Part shown: positions 62,873 to 64,000 of the stretch, piece by piece
Position numbering within the stretch: the stretch's first letter is position 1
Layout of the letters: every line of letters starts with the position of its first letter
Origin: Salinibius halmophilus
Lineage (GTDB): Bacteria; Pseudomonadota; Gammaproteobacteria; Pseudomonadales; Natronospirillaceae
NCBI RefSeq assembly: GCF_003577475.1
Contig: NZ_QPEP01000005.1
Location: 1 to 64,000 of the forward strand
DNA length: 64,000 bases
Reading direction: 5' to 3'
The notes under the pieces: generated by a model
Seen by the model: only the letters and a program-made list of their open reading frames with translations
The model's database searches: none
What the model was told of the DNA's origin: nothing
Translations under genes and position numbers: made by a program

Positions 62873-64000
62873 ATGAGTTTATATGCAGAATATTTGGCTG
62901 AAATCGAAACCCGTAAAAAGGATCTCGGTTTACACCCAAAACCAATTGACGGCGCTGAGCTGTTAGCAGAAATCATTGAGCAGATTAAAGATACGAACAA
63001 TGAGCATCGTGAAGATTCGCTTAAGTTCTTCATCTACAACACCTTACCAGGCACCACGCCAGCAGCGGGCGTGAAAGCAAAATTCCTCAAGCAAATTGCA
63101 TTGGGTGAAGAGAAGGTCGCTGAGATCACTCCAGAGTTTGCCTTCGAACTTCTGTCACATATGAAAGGTGGCCCATCTGTAGAAGTATTGCTAGACCTTG
63201 CCCTAAGCGATAATGCTGAGGTGGCAAAACCTGCGGCAGAGGTGCTTAAAACTCAGGTGTTCTTGTACGAAGCAGACACCAGCCGTTTAGAAGCAGCATT
63301 TAAAGAAGGCAACCCAATCGCTGAAGAAATTCTTCATAGCTACGCGCAAGCTGAGTTCTTCACCAAGTTACCAGAAGTTGAAGAAACTGTAGAAGTGGTG
63401 ACCTATGTTGCCGCAGTAGGTGATATTTCAACCGACTTACTATCGCCGGGCAACCAAGCGCACTCACGCTCAGACCGTGAACTACATGGTCAGTGTATGA
63501 TCTCGCCAGAAGCACAAGCGAAGATCAAAGCATTGCAAGCTGAGCACCCGGGCAAAAAAGTCATGCTGATTGCTGAGAAAGGCACCATGGGTGTGGGTTC
63601 TTCACGCATGTCGGGCGTGAACAACGTTGCTTTGTGGGCCGGTGAGCCAGCAAGCCCTTATATCCCGTTTGTAAACATGAAGCCAGTTGTGGCCGGCACT
63701 AACGGTATTTCACCAATCTTCCTAACCACGGTAGGCGTAACGGGTGGTATTGGCCTTGACCTGAAAAACTGGGTTAAGAAAGTAGATGCCAACGGCAACG
63801 TTGTGGTAGATGAAAATGGTGACCCAGTACTAGAGCAGGTCTACTCGGTAGACACCGGCACAGTGCTTACGATCAACACCAAAGAGAAAAAGCTGTACAA
63901 AGACGGCGAAGTGGTTGCTGACGTAGCAGACGCGTTTACCCCACAAAAAATGGAATTTATGCGCGCTGGTGGCTCTTACGCTGTGGTATTTGGCAAGCAG
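62873..64000 (+). CDS. acnB: Bifunctional aconitate hydratase B, N-terminal part (continues past window)
   Basis: 376 codons are present to the window end; complete AcnB is about 860. MSLYAEYLAEIETRKKDLGL at the start and the HEAT-like helical domain (about 1-160) are typical of AcnB, followed by the swivelling domain with DLLSPGNQAHSRSDRELHGQ near 198 and the GTMGVGSSRMSGVNN loop near 240. It interconverts citrate and isocitrate in the TCA cycle. The [4Fe-4S] cysteines lie beyond the window. Start chosen after a strong AGGAGAGG site. Confidence 0.95.
   Translation, partial: MSLYAEYLAEIETRKKDLGLHPKPIDGAELLAEIIEQIKDTNNEHREDSLKFFIYNTLPGTTPAAGVKAKFLKQIALGEEKVAEITPEFAFELLSHMKGGPSVEVLLDLALSDNAEVAKPAAEVLKTQVFLYEADTSRLEAAFKEGNPIAEEILHSYAQAEFFTKLPEVEETVEVVTYVAAVGDISTDLLSPGNQAHSRSDRELHGQCMISPEAQAKIKALQAEHPGKKVMLIAEKGTMGVGSSRMSGVNNVALWAGEPASPYIPFVNMKPVVAGTNGISPIFLTTVGVTGGIGLDLKNWVKKVDANGNVVVDENGDPVLEQVYSVDTGTVLTINTKEKKLYKDGEVVADVADAFTPQKMEFMRAGGSYAVVFGKQ

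Overview
The window looks like a chromosome segment of a marine gammaproteobacterium, possibly an Oceanospirillales-type polysaccharide degrader. The grounds are an MSHA-type pilin, gdhA and acnB of the usual gammaproteobacterial kind, a GH8 cellulase and a GH19 chitinase with Thr/Pro linkers, several small lipoproteins, and moderate GC outside the island. The genus is inference; no rRNA or tRNA was seen.

Layout. (1) 1-17.5 kb, ordinary chromosome: an IS3-type transposase end truncating a DoxX-like gene, lipoproteins, an unusual two-domain isoprenoid synthase, a VTT-domain protein, a cold-shock gene with a long leader, gdhA, a phosphoesterase, an MFS transporter, GH8, a pilin-like gene, a PLP decarboxylase and an ion channel. 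(2) 17.5-49.8 kb, a nested defence island. (3) 50-64 kb, chromosome again: alpha/beta hydrolase, chitinase, diguanylate cyclase, sbtAB, a six-gene operon with two AMP-forming ligases and an acyl carrier protein, and the start of acnB.

The island is the main find. Its outer shell carries an LRR lipoprotein, a type I restriction-modification (R-M) operon (hsdM, hsdS, two small membrane proteins, hsdR), a DRT1-like reverse transcriptase-nitrilase and a lipoprotein. It is bounded by imperfect direct repeats of about 370 bp made from the 3' ends of the flanking ion-channel and hydrolase genes: the left copy follows an intact channel gene and the right copy precedes an intact hydrolase gene. Inside it, hsdM is cut at its conserved GEHF/TPRD motif by a 17,156-bp element bounded by the 6-bp core ACTTTA. 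Removing the element at the core restores a 768-codon hsdM reading frame exactly.

The inner element has two divergent arms. The rightward arm holds three large tyrosine-recombinase-family proteins in tandem, a small HTH/coiled-coil protein and an HNH nuclease. The leftward arm is one tight operon with a second, different type I R-M system (hsdM, hsdS, hsdR) plus a half-size S protein, a PIN-like protein with C-terminal membrane helices, a YgjP-type metallopeptidase and a trypsin-like SEC-C protein. So one R-M-carrying mobile element has disabled another R-M system by inserting into its methylase gene. Since type I cleavage needs the M and S subunits, the resident hsdR should be harmless while the element supplies its own complete system.

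Smaller curiosities are tandem repeats spanning the stop codons of two unrelated genes (MFS transporter and chitinase), REP-like palindrome repeats near 12.3 kb, and an sbtAB pair outside cyanobacteria with a His-rich loop in SbtB.
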